Below, one piece after another: positions 49,672 through 59,630 of a DNA stretch of 64,000 bases. A model generated the notes under the pieces. It saw only the letters and a program-made list of their open reading frames with translations, was not told the DNA's origin and did no database searches. Within the stretch, counting starts at the first letter, position 1. Every line of letters starts with the position of its first letter. This DNA is from Candidatus Sulfopaludibacter sp. SbA3 (GTDB lineage: Bacteria > Acidobacteriota > Vicinamibacteria > Vicinamibacterales > UBA2999). The stretch is taken from NCBI GenBank assembly GCA_945903265.1, contig CAMDNQ010000006.1, forward strand, positions 106,635 through 170,634, read 5' to 3'. A program made the translations under genes and the position numbers.

Positions 49672-50123
49672 CACGAGACATGCGCTCAAGAGGTCGATGT
49701 GAGCGCGGGGCCGCGATGGTCGAAACCGCGCTGACGCTTCCGCTGGTGCTGTTGCTGTCGGTGAGCGTCTTCGAGTTTGGACGCGCCTTTCAGCACTGGC
49801 AGGTGCTGACCAATGCCGCGCGCGAGGGTGCGCGCATCGCGGTGCTTCCGGGGACGACCGACGATGCCGTCGAGGCGCGCGTCCAGAGCTATCTCGAGGC
49901 AGGCCAGATCGTCGTTCCCGAGGGCCTCGACGTCGACATCGTCCATGACGACGAAATTTCAATCGGACCCGATGCCGGCGATACGGCGACCGCGTCGACC
50001 GTGTCGGTGAATTTTCCATTCCAGTTCATCGTCCTGCAGCCGGTCATGCAGCTGGTGGCGGGTGGATCCGAAGTGGGCGCGCCGATCACGATGAACGCCA
50101 CTGCGACGATGCGCAACGAATAG
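49668..50123 (+). CDS. TadE-like pseudopilin
   Basis: RCERGAAMVETALTLPLVLLLSVSVFEFGRAFQHWQVLTNAAREGAR. Confidence 0.93.
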   Translation: MTRDMRSRGRCERGAAMVETALTLPLVLLLSVSVFEFGRAFQHWQVLTNAAREGARIAVLPGTTDDAVEARVQSYLEAGQIVVPEGLDVDIVHDDEISIGPDAGDTATASTVSVNFPFQFIVLQPVMQLVAGGSEVGAPITMNATATMRNE

Positions 50124-50136
50124 TTAGGACCTTCTT

Positions 50137-50967
50137 ATGACTCGAATCAGGATTTTTATCGTGCTCGCGGTAGCGATCGGACTCGGCGGCACCTTTGCTA
50201 TCGCGACGTATCGCTACATCCAGAACGTGCCCGCCCGCGAAGTGCGGCTCCCAACGACGCCTGTGGTCGTAGCGGCGGCGAACCTCCCGCTCGGCACCGA
50301 GCTGCGCCGCGACGATCTGCGCGTCATCGCCTGGCCTGCCGATGCCATCCCGGAAGGGGCATTCAAGGATCCGCAGGATCTGGTCGGTCGCGGCCTCATC
50401 CAGTCTGTCACGCAGAACGAGACCGTGCTGCCGGGCAAGCTCGCCCCGGTCGGCGCCGGAGCTGGCCTGCCGCCGGTCATTCCCGAAGGAATGCGCGCCC
50501 TTTCCGTTCGCGTGAATGACGTCATCGGCGTCGCCGGGTACGTCCTCCCGGGCACGCACGTGGACGTGCTGGCGACCGTCAGCCCGACGAATTCACCCGA
50601 CGACATGACATCGAAAGTCGTGCTGACCAACGTGCTGGTGCTCGCCGCGGGCACGCGGATCGAGCAGGACGTCGAGAACAACAAGCCGGTGTCCGTGAGC
50701 GTCGTGACGCTGCAGGTCAGCCCGATGGAGGCTGAGAGCCTGACGCTGGCGAGCACCGAAGGGAAGATTCAGCTCGCGCTGAGGAACCCGCTCGACAAGA
50801 CGGCGCCGGTGACTCCCGGCATCCGTCCCTCCGTGCTGCTTGGCTACATGCCCCCGGCACGGCCGGTGACGCCACGTGCCGCCGCCAGACCCGGTCCGCC
50901 GCCGGCGCCGCCAACGGTGGAGATTATTCGCGGCGACCGCCGCGCGCAGGAAGTCGTTAACCAGTAG
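50137..50967 (+). CDS. cpaB: Flp pilus assembly protein CpaB/RcpC
   Basis: SAF-like VVVAAANLPLGTELRRDDLRVIAWP; MRALSVRVNDVIGVAGYVLPGTHVDVLATV. Confidence 0.93.
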   Translation: MTRIRIFIVLAVAIGLGGTFAIATYRYIQNVPAREVRLPTTPVVVAAANLPLGTELRRDDLRVIAWPADAIPEGAFKDPQDLVGRGLIQSVTQNETVLPGKLAPVGAGAGLPPVIPEGMRALSVRVNDVIGVAGYVLPGTHVDVLATVSPTNSPDDMTSKVVLTNVLVLAAGTRIEQDVENNKPVSVSVVTLQVSPMEAESLTLASTEGKIQLALRNPLDKTAPVTPGIRPSVLLGYMPPARPVTPRAAARPGPPPAPPTVEIIRGDRRAQEVVNQ

Positions 50968-50983
50968 GCAGCAGGCAGAACCC

Positions 50984-52417
50984 ATGGCACATAGATTTCG
51001 AATTCACCTCCTCATCATCTGGATGATGGGATCGACCACGGTGCTGGCGCAGGCGCCGCCGGCCGAGCCGACCGCAGCCGCGGCGTCGGCCGTGTCGGAT
51101 GCCATTCCGGTCTCACTCCTGGTTGGCCGCTCGACGGTGATCGATGTCGGCACGCCCATCGCGCGCGTCTCCCTCACCAGCGCCGACATTGCCGACGCGC
51201 TGGTCACCTCGTCGAGCCAGCTGCTGGTCAACGGCAAGACCCCGGGGACGATTTCTATGTTCGTCTGGGAACGTAGCGGCGCGCTGCGCCGCTACGAGAT
51301 TGCTGTTCATCGCGACCTCGCGACGCTGCAGGCTCAGCTGAAGGAACTCCTGCCGGGCGAGCCGATCTCCGCATATGCCAACGGCCGTCAGATTGTCATT
51401 TCGGGATCGGTCAGCAGCAAGGAGGTCGCGGCCCGTGCTATCGACGTGGCCGCCGGCTTCGTGGACAAGCGCGACGACGTCGTCACCCTGCTGCAGGTGC
51501 CGGCCGCGCTCACGCCGCGGAGCAACCAGGTGATGCTTCGTGTCCGCTTCGCCGAAGTGAGCCGCAGCGCGCTCACGGAAATGGGGCTCTCTCTCTTCAC
51601 GTCGCCGACCGGCATTAACAACACGGTCGGCCGCATCGGGACACAGCAGTTTCCGAGCGCCGACTTCAAGGACCTCGAGTGGTCGAAGAAAAGCTCCGAA
51701 TTCGGCGCGCCGGTGGATGCGGCATCGGGCAAGTTCACGTTCAGCGACTTTCTGAACTTCTTCGTCCTCAGTGAAAAATACGACCTGGGTCTGCTCGTGC
51801 GCGCGCTCCAGACACGTGGTCTCTTCGAAAGCCTTGCCGAGCCGAACCTCGTGGCGGAAAGCGGCAAGGAGGCCAGCTTCCTGGCGGGCGGTGAATTCCC
51901 GGTTCCAATCGCGCAGGGGATCGGAGCCAACATCGGCATCTCCGTGATGTTCAAGGAGTTCGGCGTGCGTCTCAGCTTCACGCCGACCGTGGTTGGGACC
52001 GACCGCGTGCACCTGAAGGTGCGCCCCGAGGTCAGCATCCTCGACTTCAGCAACGCCGTGACCATGGGCGGCTTCCGCATCCCGGCGCTGACAACACGCC
52101 GCACCGAAACCGAGCTCGAACTTCGCGACGGTCAGACGTTCGCGATTGCGGGGCTGATGAACAACACGATGACCCAGACGATGTCGAAGGTGCCGGGCAT
52201 CGGCGACATTCCGATTCTTGGATATCTCTTTCGCAGCAAGGCGGCGCGGAAGGAACAGACCGAGCTCGTCGTCATGATCACGCCGATCATCCTGCCGCAG
52301 GGTTCGTCAGGTGTGACGAGCCAGCTGCCGCGTCTCCAGGAGCCGTTCCTCCCGGCCGTGCAGGAAGACGAAAGCCTTCCGGCACCTGCGCCGGCGTTTA
52401 CGGGGCAGGGCCGGTGA
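50984..52417 (+). CDS. cpaC: Flp pilus secretin CpaC/RcpA
   Basis: VLLVGRSTVIDV-like N-domain; secretin LVAESGKEASFLAGGEFPVPI, VPGIGDIPILGYLFRSKAARKEQTELVVMITPIIL. Confidence 0.95.
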   Translation: MAHRFRIHLLIIWMMGSTTVLAQAPPAEPTAAAASAVSDAIPVSLLVGRSTVIDVGTPIARVSLTSADIADALVTSSSQLLVNGKTPGTISMFVWERSGALRRYEIAVHRDLATLQAQLKELLPGEPISAYANGRQIVISGSVSSKEVAARAIDVAAGFVDKRDDVVTLLQVPAALTPRSNQVMLRVRFAEVSRSALTEMGLSLFTSPTGINNTVGRIGTQQFPSADFKDLEWSKKSSEFGAPVDAASGKFTFSDFLNFFVLSEKYDLGLLVRALQTRGLFESLAEPNLVAESGKEASFLAGGEFPVPIAQGIGANIGISVMFKEFGVRLSFTPTVVGTDRVHLKVRPEVSILDFSNAVTMGGFRIPALTTRRTETELELRDGQTFAIAGLMNNTMTQTMSKVPGIGDIPILGYLFRSKAARKEQTELVVMITPIILPQGSSGVTSQLPRLQEPFLPAVQEDESLPAPAPAFTGQGR

Positions 52418-53595
52418 CAGCGTCGATGAAAGGGCCGATGAGCCGGCTGCGCCACCTGCGCCGTGACGAGCGGGGCATTTCGCTCCTCTACGTCACGACC
52501 GGCTTCCTGTCGTTCTTCGCCGCCACAGCGCTGGCGGTCGACGTCGGCATGATGGTGACCGCGCGGTCGCAGGCGCAGAATGCTGCCGACGGAGGAGCGC
52601 TCGCGGGAGCTATCGCGCTGGCGCTCGACGATTTCGACGATCGTACCGTCAACGGCCCGGCGGTGAGCGCGGCCATCAGTGTCGCCCACGAGAACATCGT
52701 CATCGGCGAGGACGTCTCGGTCGAGCCGGGGGACGTGACGTTCCCGGCAGCCCCGAATGGCCAGTTCAACCGGGTGCGTGTGCTCGTCTACCGCAACGAA
52801 GCGCGAGCGAACCCGTTGACAACCTTCATCAGCGCCGTCTTTGGAATGGATGTCGCCAACATGGCCGCCGGCGCCACGGCTCATGCCGCGCCCGCCAACG
52901 CGATGACCTGTGTGCGTCCCTTCACCATTCCGGATAAGTGGGAAGAGAACCAGGACCCGGCGTGGACGATGGCGAGCGTATTCCGGCGGTATACGAACAG
53001 GGGCGCGCTGGTGCCGAACCCTGACAAGTACTACCTGCCGGACGATGAGGATAACTACGAGGGCTACGACCCGGTGGAGGACAAGGGAACGAGGCTCGTA
53101 CTGCGCGCCGGGGGTGGCAACAACATCCAGCCGACGTTTTACTACTCCTGGAAAATGGCGGAGGACATCGGCGGCGATTTTTACCGCGAGAACATCGCGG
53201 AGTGCAATCAGGCGGTCTTTGAATACGAGAGCGTCATGACGCAGGAGCCTGGCAACATGGTCGGGCCTACGGTGCAGGGCATTCAGGACCTGATTGTCCA
53301 GGATCCGAACGCGTTCTGGGAGGACGAGCCCGGCTGCAACTGCGTCAGGACCCAACAGGCGCGCAGCCCGCGCATTTTTCCGATTCCGCTCTACGACCCC
53401 GACCTGTACGACCAGGGCAAGATCAACGGCCGCAACGCCACGCTGATCATGCGGAACTGGATCGGCTTCTTTGTCGAATCGCTCAACGGCAATGAAGTCG
53501 TCGGCCGGATTACGCCCATTCTCGGAACGATTAACCCGGACGCCGGCCCGGCGCCCGCCGGCGTCTTTCCGCTCGCCGTCCAGCTCGTGGAGTAG
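52414..53595 (+). CDS. TadG-like Flp assembly protein
   Basis: LRRDERGISLLYVTTGFLSFFAATALAVDVGMMVTARSQAQNAADGGALAGAIAL. Confidence 0.88.
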   Translation: MTASMKGPMSRLRHLRRDERGISLLYVTTGFLSFFAATALAVDVGMMVTARSQAQNAADGGALAGAIALALDDFDDRTVNGPAVSAAISVAHENIVIGEDVSVEPGDVTFPAAPNGQFNRVRVLVYRNEARANPLTTFISAVFGMDVANMAAGATAHAAPANAMTCVRPFTIPDKWEENQDPAWTMASVFRRYTNRGALVPNPDKYYLPDDEDNYEGYDPVEDKGTRLVLRAGGGNNIQPTFYYSWKMAEDIGGDFYRENIAECNQAVFEYESVMTQEPGNMVGPTVQGIQDLIVQDPNAFWEDEPGCNCVRTQQARSPRIFPIPLYDPDLYDQGKINGRNATLIMRNWIGFFVESLNGNEVVGRITPILGTINPDAGPAPAGVFPLAVQLVE

Positions 53596-53597
53596 TC

Positions 53598-54761
53598 ATG
53601 GCCCTGCTGACGGCGCTCATCCTGACCGACGACGACGCGTTCCGTGCGCAGACGGGCGACGCACTCCGATCCGGCACCGTACCGGTGACGATGCTCGATG
53701 AACGTCCCGCCGCGGGCGTCGTCCAGCCGGATCTGATCCTGGTCGACGGGCGCGAGGAGAGCCAGGCGCTGGCCGCGATTGAACGCGCGCGCGCGGGCGC
53801 CCCTGCGGTGTCGATCTTCATGATCGCTCGCACCGTGACCCCCGACCTGATCCTCCAGTCGATGCGAGCTGGCGCCAACGAGTTCCTGACCTGGCCTCCG
53901 GACGCGACATTTCAGGAAGCGATCGCGCGCGCCGCCGCGCGCCGCACCTCGCTGTCGCCGGCGCGGCCTCGGGCGACGACGGCCGCGTTCCTCGGCGCGA
54001 AAGGGGGCGCCGGGACGACCACCGTCGCCGTGAACAGCGCCGTTGAAATCGCGCGCCTGAGCAGACGACCAACGGTCATCGTCGATCTGAAGGCCGGGAT
54101 GGGCGAAGTGACGCTGTTCCTTGGCGTCCGCGGGCGCTACACGGTGTTCGACGCCATCGAGAACCTGCACCGGCTCGACGTCGAGTTTCTGCGCGAGCTC
54201 GTCGTCAAGCACAAGTCGGGACTCGAAATTCTGGCCGGCTCCGACCACTTCGAACGGCCGGCCTCGTCCGACAGTCCGGCCGTCGAGCAGATTCTCCGGC
54301 TGCTGACGCAGCAATACGAGCATGTCGTCATCGATGCGGGGAATCAGCTCACGGGATCGTCAACGGCCGCGCTGTATCTGGCCGACACGATTTATCTCGT
54401 GACCAATCCCGACGTCCCGTCGGTCCGCAATGCGCAGCGGCTGCTCGACCGCATCGGGCAACTGGGCGCATGCGCCGATCGCGTGCGCGTGCTCCTGAAC
54501 CGCGCCTCCGAGCCGTACCCGATTCCACCCGACCAAATCGAGAGCGCCCTCGGGCGTCCGATTCATCACATGTTCCGCAGCGACTACCGGACCGTCTCGA
54601 CGGCGCTCAACTCGGGCGTGCCGCTGTCGATGACCGGCAATACGGAGCTGTCGGCGCAATTCGACTCGTTCACGCGCGGGATGCTCGAACTGCCCGTCGA
54701 GGCGCCCGAGTCTGGCCGCCGCGGCGCGCTTGGACTGCAGCGGCTCGCGTCCATCTGGTAA
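53598..54761 (+). CDS. cpaE: TadZ/CpaE localisation ATPase
   Basis: Receiver-like N-term; FLGAKGGAGTTTVAVNSAVEIA deviant Walker A. Confidence 0.92.
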   Translation: MALLTALILTDDDAFRAQTGDALRSGTVPVTMLDERPAAGVVQPDLILVDGREESQALAAIERARAGAPAVSIFMIARTVTPDLILQSMRAGANEFLTWPPDATFQEAIARAAARRTSLSPARPRATTAAFLGAKGGAGTTTVAVNSAVEIARLSRRPTVIVDLKAGMGEVTLFLGVRGRYTVFDAIENLHRLDVEFLRELVVKHKSGLEILAGSDHFERPASSDSPAVEQILRLLTQQYEHVVIDAGNQLTGSSTAALYLADTIYLVTNPDVPSVRNAQRLLDRIGQLGACADRVRVLLNRASEPYPIPPDQIESALGRPIHHMFRSDYRTVSTALNSGVPLSMTGNTELSAQFDSFTRGMLELPVEAPESGRRGALGLQRLASIW

Positions 54762-54764
54762 GCC

Positions 54765-56078
54765 ATGCTGACAGCCCTTGCCACCCCGCACACCCACACC
54801 GCCCGCCAGCAGTACCTGGAGCTCCGGGCCGGCGTCCATCGCAAGCTGCTGACGCGCCTGAATCTCGAGGCGTTGTCGCAGAGCGATCGTACGCGGGCCG
54901 AAAGCGAGATTCGGATGCTGCTGGGCCAGCTCCTCTCGGAGGAAGCGATCCCCATCAGCCTGAGTGAACGCGAGACGCTCTTCAGCGAGGTCCTGGACGA
55001 TGTGTTCGGGCTGGGGCCGCTCGAGCCGCTGCTCAAGGATGCCGGCGTGACTGACATCCTCGTCAACACACATCAGCACGTATTCGTCGAGCGGAACGGG
55101 ATGCTGGAGCGGGCGTCCGCCTCCTTCCAGGACGATCAGCACCTGCTGCGCGTCATCGACCGCATCGTGAGCCGCGTGGGCCGCCGTATCGACGAGAGCT
55201 CACCCATGGTGGACGCGCGGCTGGCCGACGGGTCGCGCGTCAACGCGATCATTCCGCCGCTGGCCGTTGATGGACCGCTGCTGTCGATCCGCCGCTTTCC
55301 GGCGGAACGGCTAAAAGCGCCCGACCTCGTCACGAAGCAGTCGCTGACCCAGCCGATGCTCGACTTCCTGACGCACTGCGTCCGGGCGCGGCTCAATTGC
55401 CTGATCAGCGGCGGCACCGGCGCCGGCAAGACGACGCTGCTGAATGTGCTCTCCGGGTTCATTGGCGATCGTGAACGCATCGTGACCATCGAAGACGCCG
55501 CGGAACTGCAGCTGCACCAGGAGCACGTCGCCCGTCTCGAAACACGGCCGCCGAACATCGAGGGACGCGGCGCCGTCCGGCAGCGGGAGCTGCTCGTCAA
55601 CGCGCTTCGCATGCGCCCCGACCGGATCGTCGTCGGCGAGGTGCGCGGCGAGGAGGCGCTCGACATGCTCCAGGCCATGAATACGGGACACGATGGGTCG
55701 TTGACGACCGTGCACGCCAATACCGCGCGCGACGCGCTGGCGCGCATCGAAACGATGGTGGCGATGGGCGCGACGAACCTGCCGGAACGCGCCATCCGCC
55801 AGCAGATCACGTCGGCTATTCAGGTCGTGGTGCAGCAGTCGCGGATGAGCGATGGGACGCGCCGCGTGACGAGCGTGTCTGAAATCACCGGCATGGAAGG
55901 CGACACGATCACGATGCAGGAGATCTTCCTGTTCGAGAAGACGGGCATCACGCAGGAGGGCAAGGTGCTCGGCCGGTTTCGGGCGACAGGCATCAGGCCG
56001 AAATGCTGCGAGCGGCTTCGCGCCTCGGGCATCACGCTGCCCGCCGACATGTTCGAAGGGGTCCTCGAGGTCCGCTGA
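54765..56078 (+). CDS. cpaF: TadA/CpaF secretion ATPase
   Basis: [59 protein letters not shown]. Confidence 0.97.
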   Translation: MLTALATPHTHTARQQYLELRAGVHRKLLTRLNLEALSQSDRTRAESEIRMLLGQLLSEEAIPISLSERETLFSEVLDDVFGLGPLEPLLKDAGVTDILVNTHQHVFVERNGMLERASASFQDDQHLLRVIDRIVSRVGRRIDESSPMVDARLADGSRVNAIIPPLAVDGPLLSIRRFPAERLKAPDLVTKQSLTQPMLDFLTHCVRARLNCLISGGTGAGKTTLLNVLSGFIGDRERIVTIEDAAELQLHQEHVARLETRPPNIEGRGAVRQRELLVNALRMRPDRIVVGEVRGEEALDMLQAMNTGHDGSLTTVHANTARDALARIETMVAMGATNLPERAIRQQITSAIQVVVQQSRMSDGTRRVTSVSEITGMEGDTITMQEIFLFEKTGITQEGKVLGRFRATGIRPKCCERLRASGITLPADMFEGVLEVR

Positions 56079-57040
56079 TGATTGCCGCCGCGGCCGTCTT
56101 CCTCCTCGTCGCCGCCGCCGTGTTCGGCGTCTACATCGCCTCGGTCCGCCTTCCAGCCGCCATGGCGCGGCAGCGCCTCGAGCGGCGCCTGCAGGAGGTG
56201 TCGCACGTGGGCGACGACGACACTGAGAGCAGCGTCGTCGCGGATCAGCCCAGGGGGCCTGTGCCGGCCGTCGATCGCCTGCTGGCGCGCTCGTCGGCGG
56301 GATCGCGCCTGCAGCGCCTGATTGAGCAGGCGGGAGTGAAGACCACGCCTGGTGCGATCGTGCTGATGAGCGGGCTGTCGGCCCTCGTCGTCGGTGGAGG
56401 CGCACAGATTCTCACTCGCTTTACTCCAGCGCTCCTGGTCTCGGTTCCGCTGGGGGCAGCGCTGCCGGTGTTGTTCCTCCTGCAGCGACGTTCCAGCCGG
56501 CTCAAAGCGTTCGAGGAACAGTTTCCGGACGCACTGGACCTCGTGTCGCGGGCGATCCGCGCCGGCCATGCGTTCCAGGCCGCGGTCGGCATGGCGGCGG
56601 AAGAGTTGCCGGCGCCGGTCGGACCCGAGTTCAAGAAGGTGTTCGATCAGCAGAACTTCGGCCTGCCGGTTCGCGATGCCCTGAACGGCCTCGCCGAGCG
56701 CGTGCCGCTCGTGGACGTCAAGTTCTTCGTCACGGCGGTGGCCATTCAGCGGGAGACCGGCGGCAACCTCGCCGAGATCCTCGACAACCTCGCCCACGTC
56801 GTCCGCGAACGCTTCAAGATCCTGCGCCAGGTGCGCGTGCATACGGCGCACGGGCGCATCAGCGGCTTTGTCCTGCTCGCGTTGCCGGCGTTTCTGGCGG
56901 TGGCCCTGTCGTTTATCAATCCCGAGCACATGAAGCCGCTGTTCGAGGAACGCGTCGGCCAGATGCTGATCGCTGGCACCATCGGCCTGCAGGTCATTGG
57001 CTACTTCTGGATCCAACGGGTCATCAAGATCGAGGTCTAG
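56078..57040 (+). CDS. tadB: TadB inner-membrane platform protein
   Basis: T2SF-type FEEQFPDALDLVSRAIRAGHAFQAAVGMAAEELPAPVGPEFKKV. Confidence 0.94.
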   Translation: MIAAAAVFLLVAAAVFGVYIASVRLPAAMARQRLERRLQEVSHVGDDDTESSVVADQPRGPVPAVDRLLARSSAGSRLQRLIEQAGVKTTPGAIVLMSGLSALVVGGGAQILTRFTPALLVSVPLGAALPVLFLLQRRSSRLKAFEEQFPDALDLVSRAIRAGHAFQAAVGMAAEELPAPVGPEFKKVFDQQNFGLPVRDALNGLAERVPLVDVKFFVTAVAIQRETGGNLAEILDNLAHVVRERFKILRQVRVHTAHGRISGFVLLALPAFLAVALSFINPEHMKPLFEERVGQMLIAGTIGLQVIGYFWIQRVIKIEV

Positions 57041-57041
57041 C

Positions 57042-57950
57042 GTGACGATCCTTATTCCTCTCCTCGCGTTTGCGTTCATCTCGCTGCTCGTGACGGCGGG
57101 GGCGCTCGCGCTGGTCCCTGGCAACGCCGCCGTGATCCGGCGCCGGCTCGGGGAAGTGAGCGGCCGCCCGATCCGATCTGGCAGCGACGCGTTGTCGTAC
57201 GACCGGATTGTCGAAACCGTGAAGCGGGTCGGCCGTGTGATGCCGAAGTCTCCGTCCGAGATGGGGAAGCTCCAGCTGCGACTGGTGCATGCCGGGTTCA
57301 GGCGCCACGACGCCGTCGTGGTGTTCCTGGGCATCCGCGCGGGCTGCGCGCTCGCGGCATTCGCGCTCGTCGCGACGCCGTTACTGGTGCGTCCGAGCGT
57401 CCCGCTGGCGCTCGCCGCGGCGGCTCTCGGCTACATCCTGCCGGCCATCGCGCTGGCGCGACTTGCGGGCCGGCGGCAGCACCGCGTCCGCCTGGCGCTG
57501 CCGGATGCGCTCGACCTGCTCGTGGTAAGCGTGGAAGCGGGTCTCGGCCTTGACCAGGCCATCCAGCGGGTGGGCGAGGAGCTGGCGCCTGTGCATCCTG
57601 AGCTGGGCGAGGACCTGAAGATCATCAACCTGGAACTGCGGGCAGGAACGGCGCGCCCCGAGGCGCTGCACAACCTGGCGGCGCGCACGGGCGTCGACGA
57701 CCTGTCGTCGCTCGTGGCGGTGCTTGTTCAAACCGACAAGTTCGGGACGAGCGTCGCACAGGCCCTGCGGGTCTATTCGGATGTGCTCCGCACCAAGCGG
57801 CGGCAGCGCGCGGAAGAAGCCGCCGCAAAGACCGCCGTCAAGATGGTCTTTCCGCTGGTCATCTGCATTTTCCCGGCGATCTGGATTGTGACGCTTGGCC
57901 CCGCGGCCATGAAGTTCGTCGAGATCATCGGCCCGATGGCAGACCGATGA
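57042..57950 (+). CDS. tadC: TadC inner-membrane platform protein
   Basis: T2SF-type ALPDALDLLVVSVEAGLGLDQAIQRVGEELAPVHPELGEDLKIINLELRAGTARPEAL. Confidence 0.94.
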   Translation: MTILIPLLAFAFISLLVTAGALALVPGNAAVIRRRLGEVSGRPIRSGSDALSYDRIVETVKRVGRVMPKSPSEMGKLQLRLVHAGFRRHDAVVVFLGIRAGCALAAFALVATPLLVRPSVPLALAAAALGYILPAIALARLAGRRQHRVRLALPDALDLLVVSVEAGLGLDQAIQRVGEELAPVHPELGEDLKIINLELRAGTARPEALHNLAARTGVDDLSSLVAVLVQTDKFGTSVAQALRVYSDVLRTKRRQRAEEAAAKTAVKMVFPLVICIFPAIWIVTLGPAAMKFVEIIGPMADR

Positions 57951-59305
57951 TGCGTCTGGTTCACCACGTGACCGCCGTCCAGGACGTGCCGACGCCCGCG
58001 TGCCCCTCCAGCCTCGAAGGGGCGGGTATTCCGGCCGACCGCATCGAGCAGCTGCTCATCAAGCATCTCTATCTCGGAGAGGCGACCGGGCTGATCCTGG
58101 CGGAGCGCATCCGGCTGCCATACACCCTGCTCGAGCCGCTCGTGGAACGCATGCGCGCCGAACGGCTCGTCGAAGTGCGCGGCGCGCTCGGCACCGGCAG
58201 CGCGGCGTACCGCTATGCCCTGACGGATCTGGGCCGGGATCGCGCGCGGCAGTATCTCGACGTCAACGAATACATCGGCCCCGCGCCGGTGCCGCTTGCC
58301 GCGTATACGGCGTACATGGAGGCGCTCGCCGCCAGCCGGGGGTACATCGACCGCGACCGCCTGCGCCAGGGTTTCGGGCATCTCGTCGTCTCAGACCGCG
58401 TGCTCGAGCAGCTTGGCCCTGCGATTAACGCGAACAAGGCGGTGTTTCTGTACGGACCGCCCGGCAACGGCAAGACGGTGATTGCAGAAGGCATGGGCCG
58501 CGCGATCGGCGGGGACGTCTACATCCCGCACGCGCTCGACATCGACGGCAGCATCATCACGATGTATGACCCGTCAGCGCACGTGTCGCTCGAGGCCGAC
58601 GACCCGGACCCGCTGAGTATCATCGCGAGCGCGCCGCGCGACCGCCGCTGGATTCGCATCCGGCGTCCTGTCGTGACCGCGGGCGGCGAGCTGACGCTCG
58701 ACATGCTCGATCTCACCTTCAACCCGATCGCGAAGTTTTACGAAGCGCCGATCCAGCTCAAGGCGAACGGCGGGGTGTTCCTCGTGGACGACTTCGGCCG
58801 GCAGCGGATGCGGCCCCAGGAGCTCCTGAACCGCTGGATCGTTCCGCTCGAGAGCCGGGTGGACTACCTGACGCTGCACACGGGGAAGAAGTTTCAGGTG
58901 CCGTTCGACACGCTCGTCATCTTCGCGACCAACCTCGAGCCCAAGTCGCTGGCGGACGAAGCCTTTCTCCGCCGCATCCCGTACAAGATTCCCATCGAGG
59001 ATCCGTCCCTCGCGGACTTCACGCGCATCTTCGAGCTGAATTGCCGGGCCCGTCAGCTGGCGTTCCACGACGACCTCGTGGCCTATCTGTACCGGCATCA
59101 CTACGAGCCGACGGGGCGCCCGCTGCGCGCTTGCCATCCGAGGGACTTCCTCGATCAGGTGTCGGCGATGTGCCGGTATCGCGGCATCCCGCCGGTCGTG
59201 ACGAGCGAGCTCCTCGACGCCGCGTGCGCCTCGTACTTCGTGGACGAGGACGGATGCAGGCCGGGTCCTTCCGGACCCGGCGAGGACACCCATGCGGCTC
59301 GTTAA
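57947..59305 (+). CDS. AAA+ ATPase with N-terminal helical/winged-helix-like domain, in tad operon
   Basis: Walker A LYGPPGNGKTVIAEGMGRAIG; Walker B-like GGVFLVDDFGRQ; sensor FDTLVIFATNLEP; overlaps tadC by 4 bp. Confidence 0.9.
   Translation: MMRLVHHVTAVQDVPTPACPSSLEGAGIPADRIEQLLIKHLYLGEATGLILAERIRLPYTLLEPLVERMRAERLVEVRGALGTGSAAYRYALTDLGRDRARQYLDVNEYIGPAPVPLAAYTAYMEALAASRGYIDRDRLRQGFGHLVVSDRVLEQLGPAINANKAVFLYGPPGNGKTVIAEGMGRAIGGDVYIPHALDIDGSIITMYDPSAHVSLEADDPDPLSIIASAPRDRRWIRIRRPVVTAGGELTLDMLDLTFNPIAKFYEAPIQLKANGGVFLVDDFGRQRMRPQELLNRWIVPLESRVDYLTLHTGKKFQVPFDTLVIFATNLEPKSLADEAFLRRIPYKIPIEDPSLADFTRIFELNCRARQLAFHDDLVAYLYRHHYEPTGRPLRACHPRDFLDQVSAMCRYRGIPPVVTSELLDAACASYFVDEDGCRPGPSGPGEDTHAAR
59259..59282. 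repeat. Perfect hairpin GCCGGGTCC-TTCC-GGACCCGGC in the 3' end of the AAA+ gene
   Basis: 9-bp stem; near-copy of hairpin at 19901-19924. Confidence 0.6.
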
Positions 59306-59630
59306 CGAACGCACCAACGAAACGCTGGCCGCGGATGTCGAGGTCGCGAGCACGCGCCGGGCCCGCCGGGCCGGCCTGCTGGGGCGCGACGCACTCAATT
59401 CGTCCTGCGCACTCGTCCTCGATCCGTGCTGGATGATTCACACCGCATTCATGCGCTTCCCGATCGACGTCGTATTCGTCGGCCGTGACGGCCGCGTCGT
59501 CCGGATCGCGCAGGCCGTCCACCCCTGGCGGGCCGCCGCATCGATGCGCGCCCGCCGCGTCATTGAGCTGCCGGCCGGAACGGTCAGCCGCCACCGCGTC
59601 GCAATAGGAGACGCCCTACGCCTATGTTGA
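59292..59630 (+). CDS. DUF192-family protein
   Basis: RRARRAGLLGRDALNSSCALVLDPCWMIHTAFMRFPIDVVFVGRDGRVVRI. Confidence 0.92.
   Translation: MRLVNERTNETLAADVEVASTRRARRAGLLGRDALNSSCALVLDPCWMIHTAFMRFPIDVVFVGRDGRVVRIAQAVHPWRAAASMRARRVIELPAGTVSRHRVAIGDALRLC

Noticed and set aside
53598-54761. Deviant Walker A (KGGAGTTT) in the CpaE/TadZ protein as a possible inactivation
   Set aside because: A KGGxGTTT-type deviation is, as I recall, common in TadZ/CpaE proteins, so it is not unusual.
55820-57334. 504-aa ORF on minus strand
   Set aside because: Antisense to cpaF/tadB/tadC, which have unmistakable motifs.
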